NCBI RefSeq assembly: GCF_003086795.1
Contig: NZ_CP026003.1
Coordinates: 3,601,531 to 3,665,530 of the forward strand
Reading direction: 5' to 3'
Origin: Stenotrophomonas sp. SAU14A_NAIMI4_5
GTDB taxonomy: Bacteria > Pseudomonadota > Gammaproteobacteria > Xanthomonadales > Xanthomonadaceae
DNA length: 64,000 nt
Below are positions 37,237-46,244 of the stretch, one piece after another (position 1 is the stretch's first letter; each line of letters begins with the position of its first letter). Position numbers and translations under genes: made by a program. Under the pieces are notes generated by a model, which saw only the letters and a list, made by a program, of their open reading frames with translations, searched no databases and was not told the origin of the DNA.

Positions 37237-37784
37237 CAGTTCAGGCGCTGGCGGTGGCGCGCGGCCAGCACAACGTCACCGTGCAGCAGCAGGACCGCCA
37301 CGCGGATGAACTCCTCGATCTCGGACAGGGCTTCGTCGTCGTCCTCGCCACCGGCCTCGAAATCCTCGCTGGAGGCACGGGCCAGGCTCGCCATGTCGGT
37401 CAGCGCTTCCTCGCCCTCTTCCGACAGGGTCGGGCGGCGGCCGCCGCTGCCCAGGCCGAAGCCACCGAGGAAGCTGCGGGTCCAGGCGAACATCGCGTCG
37501 GCCTGCGCGGCCACGTCGTCGTTGTCGGTCAGCAGCAGTTCGAAGGCGAAGTCGCGGTCTTCCAGCTGCTTGATGGTGGCTTCCAGCAGCTGCGCCAGCG
37601 CACTGCCGTCAGGCACCGGGGCCAGGTTGTCGTCGGCCAGCACGCGTGCCGGCCAGTCATTGCCGGGGGCGCCGCCGGCGGCCAGCCAGCCGCACAGGCC
37701 GCCGTGCAGCTCGGCAGCGGTGGCGCCCAGGCCCAGTTCCTGGCTGGCGCGGGAAACGTCGTCGACGGAGGGAAGTTCGGTCAT
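37236..37784 (-). CDS. ygfB: UPF0149 (YgfB/YecA-like) family protein
   Basis: The 182-residue acidic helical protein starts MTELPSVDDVSRASQELGLG. Typical family blocks are AAELHGGLCGWLAAGGA and MFAWTRSFLGGFGL, with an acidic C-terminal region (EAGGEDDDEALSEIEEFIRVAVLLLHGDV). Function is not settled; E. coli YgfB affects a regulator of antibiotic responses in relatives. It is translationally coupled to pepP and divergent from the zapA unit. Confidence 0.9.
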   Translation of the reverse strand: MTELPSVDDVSRASQELGLGATAAELHGGLCGWLAAGGAPGNDWPARVLADDNLAPVPDGSALAQLLEATIKQLEDRDFAFELLLTDNDDVAAQADAMFAWTRSFLGGFGLGSGGRRPTLSEEGEEALTDMASLARASSEDFEAGGEDDDEALSEIEEFIRVAVLLLHGDVVLAARHRQRLN

Positions 37785-37935
37785 CGTGCGGCTCGTTCGT
37801 AAGGGAAACCCGGGGTGCGCACGCGCGCGCCCGTGAGCCCGGTAGTGTAGCAACCCAACCGGGTCCTCCCCGTGGCAGCCCGGCCCTGCTGCGGCAACGC
37901 TTGACCGCCCTTGCCCGGCTTGCCTATCGTGCGGC

Positions 37936-38157
37936 ATGGAACCCGCCGACCCCCTTGCCCAGTTGCAGGCCTTTGCCGCCCGCGTGGAAGCGTTGCTTGA
38001 ACGCAACCAGCGCCTGGCCGAGGAGAACCGCAGCCTGCGCCACCAGCAGGAACAGCTCGTGACCGAGCGTTCGACGCTGCTGGCCAAGAACGAGCAGGCC
38101 CGCTCGCGGGTGGAAGCGATGATCAGCCGGCTCAAATCCCTGGAGCAGCACACATGA
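37936..38157 (+). CDS. TIGR02449-family coiled-coil protein upstream of zapA
   Basis: The 73-residue protein starts MEPADPLAQLQAFAARVEAL and is one continuous coiled coil (RNQRLAEENRSLRHQQEQLV). Short coiled coils of this family commonly sit right before zapA in gammaproteobacteria and resemble ZapB, so a role at the Z-ring is likely but unproven. Its stop overlaps the zapA start by ATGA. Confidence 0.85.
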   Translation: MEPADPLAQLQAFAARVEALLERNQRLAEENRSLRHQQEQLVTERSTLLAKNEQARSRVEAMISRLKSLEQHT

Positions 38158-38450
38158 GCGCCGAACCGGTCAGTGTCCGCATCCTCGATCGTGAATACAC
38201 GGTGGGCGTCGGTGGCGATGAACGCGACAGCCTGATGGCCGCCGCGCGCCTGCTCGATGCGCGCATGCGCGAGATCCGCGGCAGCAACCGGATGGCCGCC
38301 GTCGACCGCGTGGCCGTGCTGGCCGCGCTCAACCTGGCCCACGAGCTGCAGCTGCTGCGCGACGAGAACGCCCGCCAGGCGGTGGCCCTGCAGCAGACGC
38401 TGGCCGATCTGAACCGGCGGCTGGACCGCGCGATCGACAGCAGCACGTGA
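38154..38450 (+). CDS. zapA: Cell division protein ZapA
   Basis: The 98-residue protein starts MSAEPVSVRILDREYTVGVG, the ZapA N-terminal domain (V-x-I-x-x-R-x-Y), followed by the helical oligomerisation region (LMAAARLLDARMREIRGSNR, ALNLAHELQLL). It crosslinks FtsZ filaments. It is followed by 6S RNA and ygfA, the conserved zapA-ssrS-ygfA order. Confidence 0.93.
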   Translation: MSAEPVSVRILDREYTVGVGGDERDSLMAAARLLDARMREIRGSNRMAAVDRVAVLAALNLAHELQLLRDENARQAVALQQTLADLNRRLDRAIDSST

Positions 38451-38534
38451 GGAGCGCGCGCATCGCGTCTTTTCATAACTGAATTGGCACGTACTGTTGC
38501 CGACGAACGGCCTATCCAGATCCTGCGCGCTGGC

Positions 38535-38540
38535 TATAAT
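38535..38540 (+). promoter_or_regulatory. -10 box of the 6S RNA promoter
   Basis: A consensus TATAAT lies 7 bp before the predicted 5' end of 6S RNA. No good -35 hexamer was seen at 16-18 bp spacing. Confidence 0.65.
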
Positions 38541-38546
38541 GGCGAC

Positions 38547-38733
38547 GCGTTCTCTGCGGTACTCGACGGCATGTGCAAACATTCGCCTTGTCCCTTAAGA
38601 ACGACACCGGGAGCGCGACAGCGCCGGGAGTGCAAGTCCGCCTTGTAGCGGGAAGCCCGATGGTTCTCCAGCGTTCCCACTTGAGCCCCCGGGTTCAAGG
38701 TCGTTTCGCATGCATCGACATTGCGGAGAATGC
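38547..38733 (+). ncRNA. ssrS: 6S RNA
   Basis: The roughly 187-nt gene lies between zapA and ygfA, the classical 6S position. The terminal stem pairs GCGTTCTCTGCGG (38547-38559) with TTGCGGAGAATGC (38721-38733) through 13 Watson-Crick or wobble pairs. The TTCTCTG start, the CACTTGAGCCC...GGGTTCAAGG segment and the closing GCGGAGAAT mirror gammaproteobacterial 6S RNAs. It mimics an open promoter and sequesters sigma70 RNA polymerase in stationary phase. Ends are good to a few bases. Confidence 0.88.
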
Positions 38734-38743
38734 AATATTCCAG

Positions 38744-38779
38744 CAAGGGCGGCGTCTTCGGGCGTCGCCCTTGTTCTTT
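38744..38779 (+). terminator. Terminator downstream of 6S RNA
   Basis: An 8-bp stem CAAGGGCG/CGCCCTTG (38744-38751 with 38766-38773), with TTCTTT after it. Confidence 0.75.
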
Positions 38780-38817
38780 CCGGCACAATGACGGCTGTTC
38801 CCCCGCCGCACGCTGCC

Positions 38818-39407
38818 ATGACCGACCCGCGCCAGGCCCTGCGCCACGACCTGCGGCAACGCCGCCGCGATCTTTCCGCGCCCGCGCGCATCGCCGCCGC
38901 CGAATCGCTGGCCGATGCCCTGCTTGCCCTGCCCTTCGCCCCGCGCACCGGCCCGGTGGCCGGCTACTGGGCCTTGGATGGCGAGATCGCCCTGCACCGC
39001 TGGCAGCTGCAGCTGCCCGAAGGCCTGACCTACTGCCTGCCGGTGCTGGCCGGCGAGGTGCTGAGCTTCGCGCCGTGGCGGCCCGGCCAGCCGCTGACCA
39101 GCAACCGCTACGGCATTCCCGAACCGGACGTGGCCCTGGAAGACACCCTGGAACCGGCGCAGATGGCGCTGGTGGTGACCCCGCTGGTCGGCTTCGACAG
39201 CCAGTGCCGACGGCTGGGCATGGGGGGCGGCTGGTATGATCGCAGCTTCGCCTTCCGCCACGACCGGCCGGCGCCGCCCTGGCTGGTCGGTGCTGCGTTC
39301 GCGGTGCAGCAGGTCGAGTCCTTGCCGGTGGCGTCGTGGGACGTGCCGGTGGATGCGATCTGCACCGAAGACGGCACCCTGTTCCCCTCCGCTGCCCCCG
39401 TGAACGC

Positions 39408-39411
<4 letters not shown>
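38818..39411 (+). CDS. ygfA: 5-formyltetrahydrofolate cyclo-ligase
   Basis: The 197-residue protein starts MTDPRQALRHDLRQRRRDLS; R-Q-R-R-R-x-L-S is the substrate-binding start of this family. The C-terminal nucleotide and metal signature is PLVGFDSQCRRLGMGGGWYDR (key GFD, RLGxGGGxYDR). It converts 5-formyl-THF to 5,10-methenyl-THF using ATP. An upstream ATG at 38788 is possible but follows the 6S terminator closely. Its stop overlaps the next start (ATGA). Confidence 0.93.
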
Positions 39412-39887
<476 letters not shown>

Positions 39888-39909
39888 TTCCCTGCCTGAG
39901 AGTCCTCCC

Positions 39910-40557
39910 ATGTCCGAAGCCAAGCGCCTTGCCGCCGAGAAAGCCATCGAATACGTCCAGGACGGCATGATCGTCGGCGTCGGCACCGGTTCCACCGTTG
40001 CCTACTTCATCGATGCCCTGGCCCGCATCCAGCACCGCATCAAGGGCGCGGTGTCCAGTTCCGAACAGAGCACCGCCCGCCTGAAGCAGCACGGCATCGA
40101 GGTGATCGAACTGAACCACGCCGGCAGCCTGTCGCTGTACGTGGACGGCGCCGATGAGTGCGATGCCAACAAGTGCCTGATCAAGGGCGGTGGCGCCGCG
40201 CTGACCCGCGAGAAGATCATCGCCGAGGCCAGCGAGCGCTTCGTCTGCATCGTCGACCCGAGCAAGCAGGTGCCGGTGCTGGGCAGGTTCCCGCTGCCGG
40301 TGGAAGTGATCCCGATGGCGCGCAGCCTGGTGGCCCGCCAGATCCGCGACATGACCGGCGGCCAGCCGAGCTGGCGCGAGGGCGTGGTGACCGACAACGG
40401 CAACCAGATCCTGGACATCCACAACCTGGAGATCACCGATCCGGAAAAGCTGGAGCGCGAGCTCAACCAGCTGCCGGGCGTGGTCTGCGTCGGCCTGTTC
40501 GCGCGCCGTCGCGCCGATGTGGTGATCGTCGGCGGCGAACCGCCGGTCGTGCTCTGA
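39910..40557 (+). CDS. rpiA: Ribose-5-phosphate isomerase A
   Basis: The 215-residue protein starts [20 protein letters not shown]. Signatures: [24 protein letters not shown] with catalytic acidic residues, and [14 protein letters not shown]. It interconverts ribose-5-P and ribulose-5-P in the pentose phosphate pathway. Full length (E. coli 219). Confidence 0.97.
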   Translation: MSEAKRLAAEKAIEYVQDGMIVGVGTGSTVAYFIDALARIQHRIKGAVSSSEQSTARLKQHGIEVIELNHAGSLSLYVDGADECDANKCLIKGGGAALTREKIIAEASERFVCIVDPSKQVPVLGRFPLPVEVIPMARSLVARQIRDMTGGQPSWREGVVTDNGNQILDIHNLEITDPEKLERELNQLPGVVCVGLFARRRADVVIVGGEPPVVL

Positions 40558-40577
40558 ATTTCCCGAAGGACGCTGAC

Positions 40578-41021
40578 ATGTCGCTGCGCTCGCTGCTGAT
40601 CCTCCCCCTGCTGGCCCTGACCGGCTGCGCCACCGATGCCGCCCGCCACTGGGTGGAGCTGGACGGCGCCCGTTACCAGGTGGAGCTGGCCACCAATGAT
40701 GAAACCCGCGCCCGCGGGCTGATGTTCCGCGACCAGATGCCGGCCGACAACGGCATGCTCTTCATCCACGACCGCGAGGAAATGCAGGCGTACTGGATGA
40801 AGAACACCAAGATCGCGCTGGACATCCTGTACTTCGACAGCGAGCGCAAGCTGGTCAGCCAGCAGCGCGACGTGCCGCCGTGCTCGGCCGGCGACATGTG
40901 CCCGCCCTACCCGAGCGGTGGCCCGGCGCGTTACGTGCTGGAGCTCAACGCCGGCCAGGCCGAGAAGCTGAAGCTGAAGGACGGCACGCCGCTGACCTTC
41001 GGCCCGGGCATCGAGAAATAA
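40578..41021 (+). CDS. DUF192 lipoprotein
   Basis: The 147-residue protein has a lipoprotein signal peptide with lipobox LTGC (Cys at residue 17). The DUF192 domain follows: ELATNDETRARGLMFRDQMPADNGMLFIH, AYWMKNTKIALDILYFD and VLELNAGQAEKLKLKDG. These are the standard RGLM...R and WMKNT motifs. Function unknown; the mature protein should be membrane-anchored in the periplasm. It starts 20 bp after rpiA. Confidence 0.92.
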   Translation: MSLRSLLILPLLALTGCATDAARHWVELDGARYQVELATNDETRARGLMFRDQMPADNGMLFIHDREEMQAYWMKNTKIALDILYFDSERKLVSQQRDVPPCSAGDMCPPYPSGGPARYVLELNAGQAEKLKLKDGTPLTFGPGIEK

Positions 41022-41052
41022 GGGTTGGCCGGGCTGCGCCCGGCACCCGCGG

Positions 41053-41112
<60 letters not shown>

Positions 41113-41132
41113 AATCGTGCATTCCGTGGGAT

Positions 41133-41316
41133 GGCGTGACGGTGTGGGCTTGCAGGACACGCCGTAAACCCCCCTCCGGGGTCCGGCCCAGCCGCTGGCG
41201 GCTGGGCGTTCGGGCGCTTGCGAAGCAGTGCTTCGCAAGCAAAGCGCCCTCACCCATGGGGGCTCGTAGGCGCCATCCATGGCGCCTGCGGTCCTGCAAG
41301 CCCACACCGCCCCGCC
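41133..41316. repeat. 184-bp multi-hairpin element with 26-bp terminal inverted repeats (copy B)
   Basis: The ends GGCGTGACGGTGTGGG... (41133-41158) and ...CCCACACCGCCCCGCC (41291-41316) pair at 24 of 26 positions. The interior is an inverted, shortened version of copy A (35546-35806), sharing the CTTGCGAAGCA hairpin, the CAGCCGC/GCGGCTG hairpin and the CCCCGGAGGGG block. Instead of three extra hairpins it has GGCGCC ATCCAT GGCGCC. Confidence 0.7.
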
Positions 41317-41340
41317 TCTGACAGTTGGCTGCAATCTCTC

Positions 41341-41380
41341 GGGGTCAGATCCCTTTCGCGCGCGAAAGGGCTCTGACCCC
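41341..41380. repeat. GGGGTCAGA-type asymmetric palindrome (copy 4 of 7)
   Basis: GGGGTCAGATCC ... GGCTCTGACCCC with inner stem CCTTTCGCG/CGCGAAAGG, 24 bp after multi-hairpin copy B and 72 bp before the SirB1-like gene. Confidence 0.8.
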
Positions 41381-41452
41381 GTTTCTTCATGGCGCGGTTC
41401 TTTTCACGCCACACCGCTTGAAACCGCCTGCGATTGCCTCCAGTCTGTGGCC

Positions 41453-42298
41453 ATGCAGGACCGGATCACACTCCCCGACTGGGATGCACTGGCCGACGTC
41501 GATGACGAGGCGCTGCCACTGTTGCCGACCGCGTTGCTGATCGCGCGCGATGAATACCCCGACCTGCAGCCCGGCGTGTACGACGCGCTGGTGCAGAGCC
41601 ATGTCGACCACCTGCGCGCGGAAGTGGACACCATCGAGCGCTGGCCGCTGAAGATGGCCGCGGTCAACCGCCACCTGTTCGACGAACTGGGCTACAGCGG
41701 CGACCACCAGGAGTACTACGACCCGCGCAACAGCTACCTCAACCAGGTGTTCGAGCGCCGGCTGGGCAACCCCATCTCGCTGGCCCTGGTGCAGATGGAA
41801 GTCGCCCGGCGCCTGGGCATTCCGCTGGATGGCGTGTCCTTCCCCGGCCATTTCCTGGTGCGCCTGCCGGTGGACGACGGCGTGCTGGTGATGGACCCTT
41901 TCAACGGCGGTCGCCCGCTGGACGTGGACGAACTGCGCGAGCGCGCCAAGTCACACCTCGGCGGGCAGGCCCCGGACGACCAGGTGCTGGCGCAGATCCT
42001 CGACCCGGCGCCGACCCGCGCGATCCTGATCCGCATGCTGCGCAACCTGCACGGCGTGTATGCCGAAGCCAGCGAGTGGGACCGTGCCGCGCGCAGTGCC
42101 GACCGCCTGCTGAAGCTGGCCCCGGAACAGGACGATGCCCTGCGCGACCGGGGCCTGGCCTACCTGCAGCTGGATTACGTGGCCGGCGCCCGCCACGACC
42201 TGGGCCAGTACCTGCGCCGCAACCCCGAGGCCAACGATGCGCAGTGGCTGCGCGAAAAGCTGATCGACCTGGGTGGGCCGATGCCCCGGCTGCATTGA
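41453..42298 (+). CDS. SirB1/transglutaminase-like family protein with TPR tail
   Basis: The 281-residue protein starts MQDRITLPDWDALADVDDEA. Conserved SirB1 blocks are LPTALLIARDEYPDL, NSYLNQVFERRLGNPISLALVQMEVARRLGIPLDGVSFPGHFLV (transglutaminase-like core, His in FPGHFLVR) and a C-terminal TPR pair (SADRLLKLAPEQDDALRDRGLAYLQLDY). The usual catalytic Cys of transglutaminases is not seen, so enzymatic function is doubtful. The long frame upstream of 41453 runs through repeat DNA and is not coding. Confidence 0.9.
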   Translation: MQDRITLPDWDALADVDDEALPLLPTALLIARDEYPDLQPGVYDALVQSHVDHLRAEVDTIERWPLKMAAVNRHLFDELGYSGDHQEYYDPRNSYLNQVFERRLGNPISLALVQMEVARRLGIPLDGVSFPGHFLVRLPVDDGVLVMDPFNGGRPLDVDELRERAKSHLGGQAPDDQVLAQILDPAPTRAILIRMLRNLHGVYAEASEWDRAARSADRLLKLAPEQDDALRDRGLAYLQLDYVAGARHDLGQYLRRNPEANDAQWLREKLIDLGGPMPRLH

Positions 42299-42299
42299 G

Positions 42300-42491
42300 T
42301 CAATCGATCTCGACCATCTCGAAATCGTCCTTGGTCACCCCGCAGTCGGGGCAGGTCCAGGTCTCGGGAATGTCCTCCCAGCGCGTGCCCGGGGCGATGC
42401 CCTCTTCGGGCAGGCCGTCCGCTTCGCGGTAGATGAAGCCGCAGACCACGCACATCCAGGTACGCAAGGTGGTGGGGGTGGCGTCGCTCAT
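42300..42491 (-). CDS. Rubredoxin
   Basis: The 62-residue protein starts [20 protein letters not shown]. Two CxxC iron ligands (CVVCGF and CPDCGV) and [22 protein letters not shown] define a one-iron rubredoxin, an electron carrier often feeding alkane hydroxylases or oxygen-stress enzymes. It ends 2 bp from the SirB1-like gene (tail to tail) and is divergent from thiE. Confidence 0.94.
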   Translation of the reverse strand: MSDATPTTLRTWMCVVCGFIYREADGLPEEGIAPGTRWEDIPETWTCPDCGVTKDDFEMVEID

Positions 42492-42558
42492 CGGATAATC
42501 AGGGCTGGATTCACGGGCCGCCATTGTCCCATCGCGGCCCACTCACCGGTAGCCATCG

Positions 42559-43185
42559 ATGACTTCTGCTTCCCCGGCGCCCCGCGGCGTCTACCTGATC
42601 ACCCCGGATGAACCCGATACCGCACGCCTGCTGGCGCGCACGGCGCCGCTGCTGGCCGCCGGTGCTACCTGGCTGCAGTACCGCAACAAGACCGCCAGCG
42701 ACGCGCTGCGCCAGGAACAGGCCGTCGCCCTGCAGGCGCTGTGCGCCGTCCACGGCGTGCCGCTCATCATCAACGACGACCCGGCACTGGCCCAGGCCGT
42801 GGGCGCGGCCGGCGTGCACCTGGGCGGCACCGACGGCGACATCCCCAGCGCGCGCGCCCTGCTCGGCCCGGACGCCATCATCGGCGCGTCCTGCTACGAC
42901 CAGCTGGCCAACGCCGAAAAGGCCGTGGCCGCTGGCGCCAGCTACGTGGCCTTCGGCGCCTTCTACCCCACCACCACCAAGGTCACCAGCAGCCGCGCCC
43001 ACACCGACCTGCTGCGGCAAAGCGCCGCACTGGGTGTGCCGCGGGTGGCGATCGGCGGCCTGACGCCGGACAATGTCGGTCCCATCATCGATGCCGGCGC
43101 CGACCTGGTGGCCGTGGTCAGTGGCATCTATGCCGCGCAGGACCCGGTCGCGACCCAGCGCGCCTTCCTCGCCCAGTTCGCGTAA
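42559..43185 (+). CDS. thiE: Thiamine-phosphate synthase
   Basis: The 208-residue protein joins HMP-PP and thiazole phosphate. Signatures: [21 protein letters not shown] (Q-Y-R-x-K), [20 protein letters not shown] and [11 protein letters not shown] near the phosphate-binding end. A TPP riboswitch was not seen upstream. Followed 16 bp later by hemL, the usual order in xanthomonads. Confidence 0.95.
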   Translation: MTSASPAPRGVYLITPDEPDTARLLARTAPLLAAGATWLQYRNKTASDALRQEQAVALQALCAVHGVPLIINDDPALAQAVGAAGVHLGGTDGDIPSARALLGPDAIIGASCYDQLANAEKAVAAGASYVAFGAFYPTTTKVTSSRAHTDLLRQSAALGVPRVAIGGLTPDNVGPIIDAGADLVAVVSGIYAAQDPVATQRAFLAQFA

Positions 43186-43201
43186 CACCCAGGAAAGCCC
43201 C

Positions 43202-44491
43202 ATGAACCACGACCAGTCCCACGCCCTGTTCTCCCGCGCCCAGCAGCTGCTGCCGGGTGGCGTCAATTCGCCGGTGCGCGCGTTCAAGTCCGTCGGCGGC
43301 GAGCCGTTCTTCGTCGAGCGCGCCGATGGCGCCTACCTGTACGACGTCGACGGCAACCGCTACATCGACTACGTCGGTTCCTGGGGCCCGATGATCGTCG
43401 GCCACAACCACCCGGCCGTGCGCCAGGCGGTGAAGAAGGCCATCGACAACGGCCTGTCCTTCGGCGCGCCGTGTGCGGCCGAAGTGACCATGGCCGAGAC
43501 CATCACCCGCCTGGTGCCGTCCTGCGAGATGGTGCGCATGGTCAACTCGGGCACCGAGGCCACGCTGTCGGCCATCCGCCTGGCCCGTGGCGCCACCGGC
43601 CGCAACCGCATCGTCAAGTTCGAAGGCTGCTACCACGGCCACGGCGATTCGTTCCTGGTCAAGGCCGGCAGCGGCATGTTGACCCTGGGCGTGCCGACCT
43701 CGCCGGGCGTGCCGGCCGGCCTGAGCGAGCTGACCCTGACCCTGCCCTACAACGACTTCGACGCCGCCACCGCGCTGTTCGAAGCACAGGGCAGCGAGAT
43801 CGCCGGCCTGATCATCGAACCGGTGGTGGGCAACGCCAACTGCATCCCGCCGCGCGACGGCTACCTGCAGCACCTGCGCGCGCTGTGCACGCAGTACGGC
43901 GCCCTGCTGATCTTCGATGAAGTGATGACCGGCTTCCGCGTGGCCCTGGGCGGCGCGCAGGCGCACTACGGCATCACCCCGGACCTGAGCACCTTCGGCA
44001 AGATCATCGGCGGCGGCATGCCGGTGGGCGCCTACGGCGGCCGCCGCGAGCTGATGCAGCAGATCGCCCCGGCCGGCCCGATCTACCAGGCCGGCACGCT
44101 GAGCGGCAACCCGGTGGCGATGGCCGCCGGCCTGGCGATGCTGGAACTGGTCTCGCAGCCGGGCTTCCACGACGAGCTGGCCGCACGCACCGCGCGCCTG
44201 TGCGAGGGCCTGGAAGCGGCCGCCGCCGAAGCCGGCGTGGCGGTGACCACCACCCGCGTGGGTGCGATGTTCGGCCTGTTCTTCACCAGCGAAAAGGTGG
44301 AGACCTATGCGCAGGCCACCGCCTGTGACATCCCGGCGTTCAACCGCTTCTTCCACGCGATGCTGGACCAGGGCGTGTTCCTGGCGCCGTCGGCGTACGA
44401 GGCTGGCTTCATGTCCAGCGCGCACGACGATGCCGTGATCGAAGCCACCCTGGCCGCTGCCCGCATCGCGTTCAAGGCCGCCAAGGGCTGA
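43202..44491 (+). CDS. hemL: Glutamate-1-semialdehyde 2,1-aminomutase
   Basis: The 429-residue class III aminotransferase makes 5-aminolevulinate for tetrapyrrole synthesis. The PLP Lys is in [18 protein letters not shown]; other signatures are [36 protein letters not shown] and [12 protein letters not shown]. Start [20 protein letters not shown] at 43202 with AGGAAAG upstream. It ends 44 bp before the 44-bp SMAG array. Confidence 0.97.
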   Translation: MNHDQSHALFSRAQQLLPGGVNSPVRAFKSVGGEPFFVERADGAYLYDVDGNRYIDYVGSWGPMIVGHNHPAVRQAVKKAIDNGLSFGAPCAAEVTMAETITRLVPSCEMVRMVNSGTEATLSAIRLARGATGRNRIVKFEGCYHGHGDSFLVKAGSGMLTLGVPTSPGVPAGLSELTLTLPYNDFDAATALFEAQGSEIAGLIIEPVVGNANCIPPRDGYLQHLRALCTQYGALLIFDEVMTGFRVALGGAQAHYGITPDLSTFGKIIGGGMPVGAYGGRRELMQQIAPAGPIYQAGTLSGNPVAMAAGLAMLELVSQPGFHDELAARTARLCEGLEAAAAEAGVAVTTTRVGAMFGLFFTSEKVETYAQATACDIPAFNRFFHAMLDQGVFLAPSAYEAGFMSSAHDDAVIEATLAAARIAFKAAKG

Positions 44492-44534
44492 GCCCACGCC
44501 CGGTTGGTGCCAACCCTGGTTGGCACCGCCTTGC

Positions 44535-44923
44535 ACCGTATCCACGCATGGCGTGGATCTACCACGCATTGCCGGGGCACCGTATCCACGCATGGCGTGG
44601 ATCTACCACGCATTGCCGGGGCACCGTATCCACGCATGGCGTGGATCTACCATGCATTGCCGGGGTACGGCATCCACGCATGGCGTGGATCTACCATGCA
44701 TTGCCGGGGTACGGCATCCACGCATGGCGTGGATCTACCATGCATTGCCGGGGTACGGCATCCACGCATGGCGTGGATCTACCACGCATTGCCGGGGCAC
44801 CGTATCCACGCATGGCGTGGATCTACCATGCATTGCCGGGGCACCGTATCCACGCATGGCGTGGATCTACCACGCATTGCCGGGGCACCGTATCCACGCG
44901 TGGCGTGGATCTACCAGGCTGCG
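44535..44923 (-). repeat. SMAG tandem array: nine 44-bp units
   Basis: Nine units begin (TCCACGCATGG) at 44541, 44585, 44629, 44673, 44717, 44761, 44805, 44849 and 44893, exactly 44 bp apart. Each is one minus-oriented SMAG palindrome plus a 20-bp spacer built on CATTGCCGGGG. Two spacer haplotypes alternate (CACGCATTGCCGGGGCACCG and CATGCATTGCCGGGGTACGG) with hybrids between them, so the array expanded by unequal crossover or slippage. All three plus-strand frames stay open across it, but 44 is not a multiple of 3, so this is not protein-coding. Confidence 0.95.
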
Positions 44924-44938
44924 CGCACCGTTCCACCA

Positions 44939-44961
44939 GTAGAGCCACGCCATGCGTGGCT
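44939..44961 (+). repeat. SMAG palindrome closing the array
   Basis: A plus-oriented GTAGAGCCACGCC copy faces the last array unit, 4 bp before the azurin stop. Confidence 0.85.
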
Positions 44962-44965
44962 GCAA

Positions 44966-45415
44966 TCAACCGAAAACGAAGCTGCCCTTCATCATCGCGA
45001 AGTGGCCGGGGAACGAGCAGAAGAAGGTGTAATCGCCGCCCTTCTGCAGCCCCTTGGTCGAGAAACGCACGCGCGCGGTTTCGCCGCCGCCGATCACCTT
45101 GGTGTGCGCCAGCACGCGCTTGTCGGCCTTGGGCAGGTAACTGTCGGCCAGGGTCATGCGCATGCCGGCCATCGCCACCGGCTGGTAGTCGGCCGTGCGG
45201 GTCAGCACCCAGTTGTGGCCCATCGCCGTAGCCGCCAGCTTGCCGGTGTGGCGCAGGGTCAGGTCCACTTCGCTGCAGTCGGCAGCCACCTTGATCTGGC
45301 GCGTGCTGAAGCTCATCTGGTCCGTGCTGTCGATGCTCACCGCACACACGCGTGCCATCGCCGACGGCGCCAGCATCAGCGCACCCAGTCCCACTGCCAC
45401 CATCCAAGCCTTCAT
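44966..45415 (-). CDS. Azurin (periplasmic blue copper protein)
   Basis: The 149-residue protein has a signal peptide (MKAWMVAVGLGALMLAPSAMA, cleavage after AMA). Copper ligands: His in AMGHNWVL, then Cys, His and Met in FFCSFPGHFAMMKG at the C-terminus, and the N-terminal Cys that makes the azurin disulfide (VCAVSI with AADCSEV). It carries single electrons in the periplasm for respiration or redox stress. ATG at 45415; it ends 4 bp from the SMAG array region. Confidence 0.95.
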   Translation of the reverse strand: MKAWMVAVGLGALMLAPSAMARVCAVSIDSTDQMSFSTRQIKVAADCSEVDLTLRHTGKLAATAMGHNWVLTRTADYQPVAMAGMRMTLADSYLPKADKRVLAHTKVIGGGETARVRFSTKGLQKGGDYTFFCSFPGHFAMMKGSFVFG

Positions 45416-45537
45416 CGTTGCGTCTCCTGCGGGTTCACCGACCATTCTAGGCAGGGCCATGCGCCACCGGCTGCGACCGTCTGTCGCATGCGCACGCCGG
45501 GGTGTTCGCGCTTCTATGGCAATGGCATGCTCAGGCC

Positions 45538-46140
45538 ATGCGGATCGACCTGTTGCTGCTCGATGTGGATGGCGTGCTGGTGCAGTACCAGCGCGCGCAG
45601 CGCGTGCTGCATCTGGCGCAGGCGCTGGACGTGAGCGCCGATGCCGTGCAGGCGGCGCTGTATGACAGTGGGCTGGAAGCGGCACACGACAGCGGCGCGC
45701 TGGATGGCGCGACCTATCTGGCACGCCTTGGCCGACTGCTGGGCCGCAGCGTGGATGCGCAGACCTGGATCGCCGCACGCCAGGCCGCCAGCCATCCGCA
45801 GGACGCGGTGCTGCAGCGCCTGGAGCACCTGCAGGCGCCGCTGGCGGTACTGACCAACAATGGCGCGCTGATGGTGCAGGCACTGCCCCAGCTGCTGCCG
45901 GGCCTGTTTCCTGCGTTGCACGGGCGGGTGTTCTGCAGTGCCGATTTCGGCCTGCGCAAACCGCAGCCGGCGGTGTTCCAGCGCGTGCTCGACGTGCTGC
46001 AGGTTGCGCCTGCGCACACGTTGTTCGTCGATGACCTGTTCGCCAACGTGCGCGGCGCACGCGCGGCCGGCCTGCACGCGGAAACGGTGCGTGACGGGCG
46101 TGGGCTGGGGAAGGTGTTGAAGCGCTACGCGGTACGATGA
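45538..46140 (+). CDS. HAD-superfamily phosphatase
   Basis: The 200-residue protein starts MRIDLLLLDVDGVLVQYQRA: nucleophile motif DVDGV (DxDGT type). Motif II is LAVLTNNG, motif III includes GLRKPQP with the catalytic Lys, and motif IV is LFVDDLFANV. The cap is a small helical C1 type, so small phosphosugar or nucleotide substrates are likely. No Shine-Dalgarno is evident at 45538; a GTG or ATG upstream is possible. Confidence 0.9.
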   Translation: MRIDLLLLDVDGVLVQYQRAQRVLHLAQALDVSADAVQAALYDSGLEAAHDSGALDGATYLARLGRLLGRSVDAQTWIAARQAASHPQDAVLQRLEHLQAPLAVLTNNGALMVQALPQLLPGLFPALHGRVFCSADFGLRKPQPAVFQRVLDVLQVAPAHTLFVDDLFANVRGARAAGLHAETVRDGRGLGKVLKRYAVR

Positions 46141-46144
46141 TCCG

Positions 46145-46234
46145 GGGGTCAGAGCCCTCTCCGCAGGAGAGGGATCCGACCCCTGCGTCATGATCGGGGT
46201 CAGATCCCTCTCCCACGGAGAGGGCTCTGACCCC
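46145..46234. repeat. Two GGGGTCAGA-type asymmetric palindromes in opposite orientation (copies 5 and 6 of 7)
   Basis: 46145-46183 reads GGGGTCAGAGCC...GGATCCGACCCC and 46196-46234 reads GGGGTCAGATCC...GGCTCTGACCCC, i.e. the same unit inverted, both with a CCTCTCC/GGAGAGG-type inner stem. They fill the gap between the HAD gene and argD, which converge here. Confidence 0.85.
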
Positions 46235-46244
46235 AGCGTCAGCA

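Noticed and set aside
38455..38546. Possible small ORF between zapA and ygfA
   Set aside because: The stretch is the promoter and start of 6S RNA; no frame has a ribosome-binding site.
42500..42558. Possible TPP riboswitch upstream of thiE
   Set aside because: The gap to the divergent rubredoxin gene is under 70 bp and lacks the CTGAGA core.
44535..44923. CRISPR-like array (short palindromic repeats at fixed period)
   Set aside because: The spacers are nearly identical to each other, the palindromes are SMAG type found all over the window, and no cas gene is present.
44504..45634. Long plus-strand reading frames across the SMAG array (e.g. 376 and 227 codons)
   Set aside because: All three frames are open because the 44-bp unit lacks stops; the frames show repeat-derived peptides with no ribosome-binding site and run antisense into azurin.
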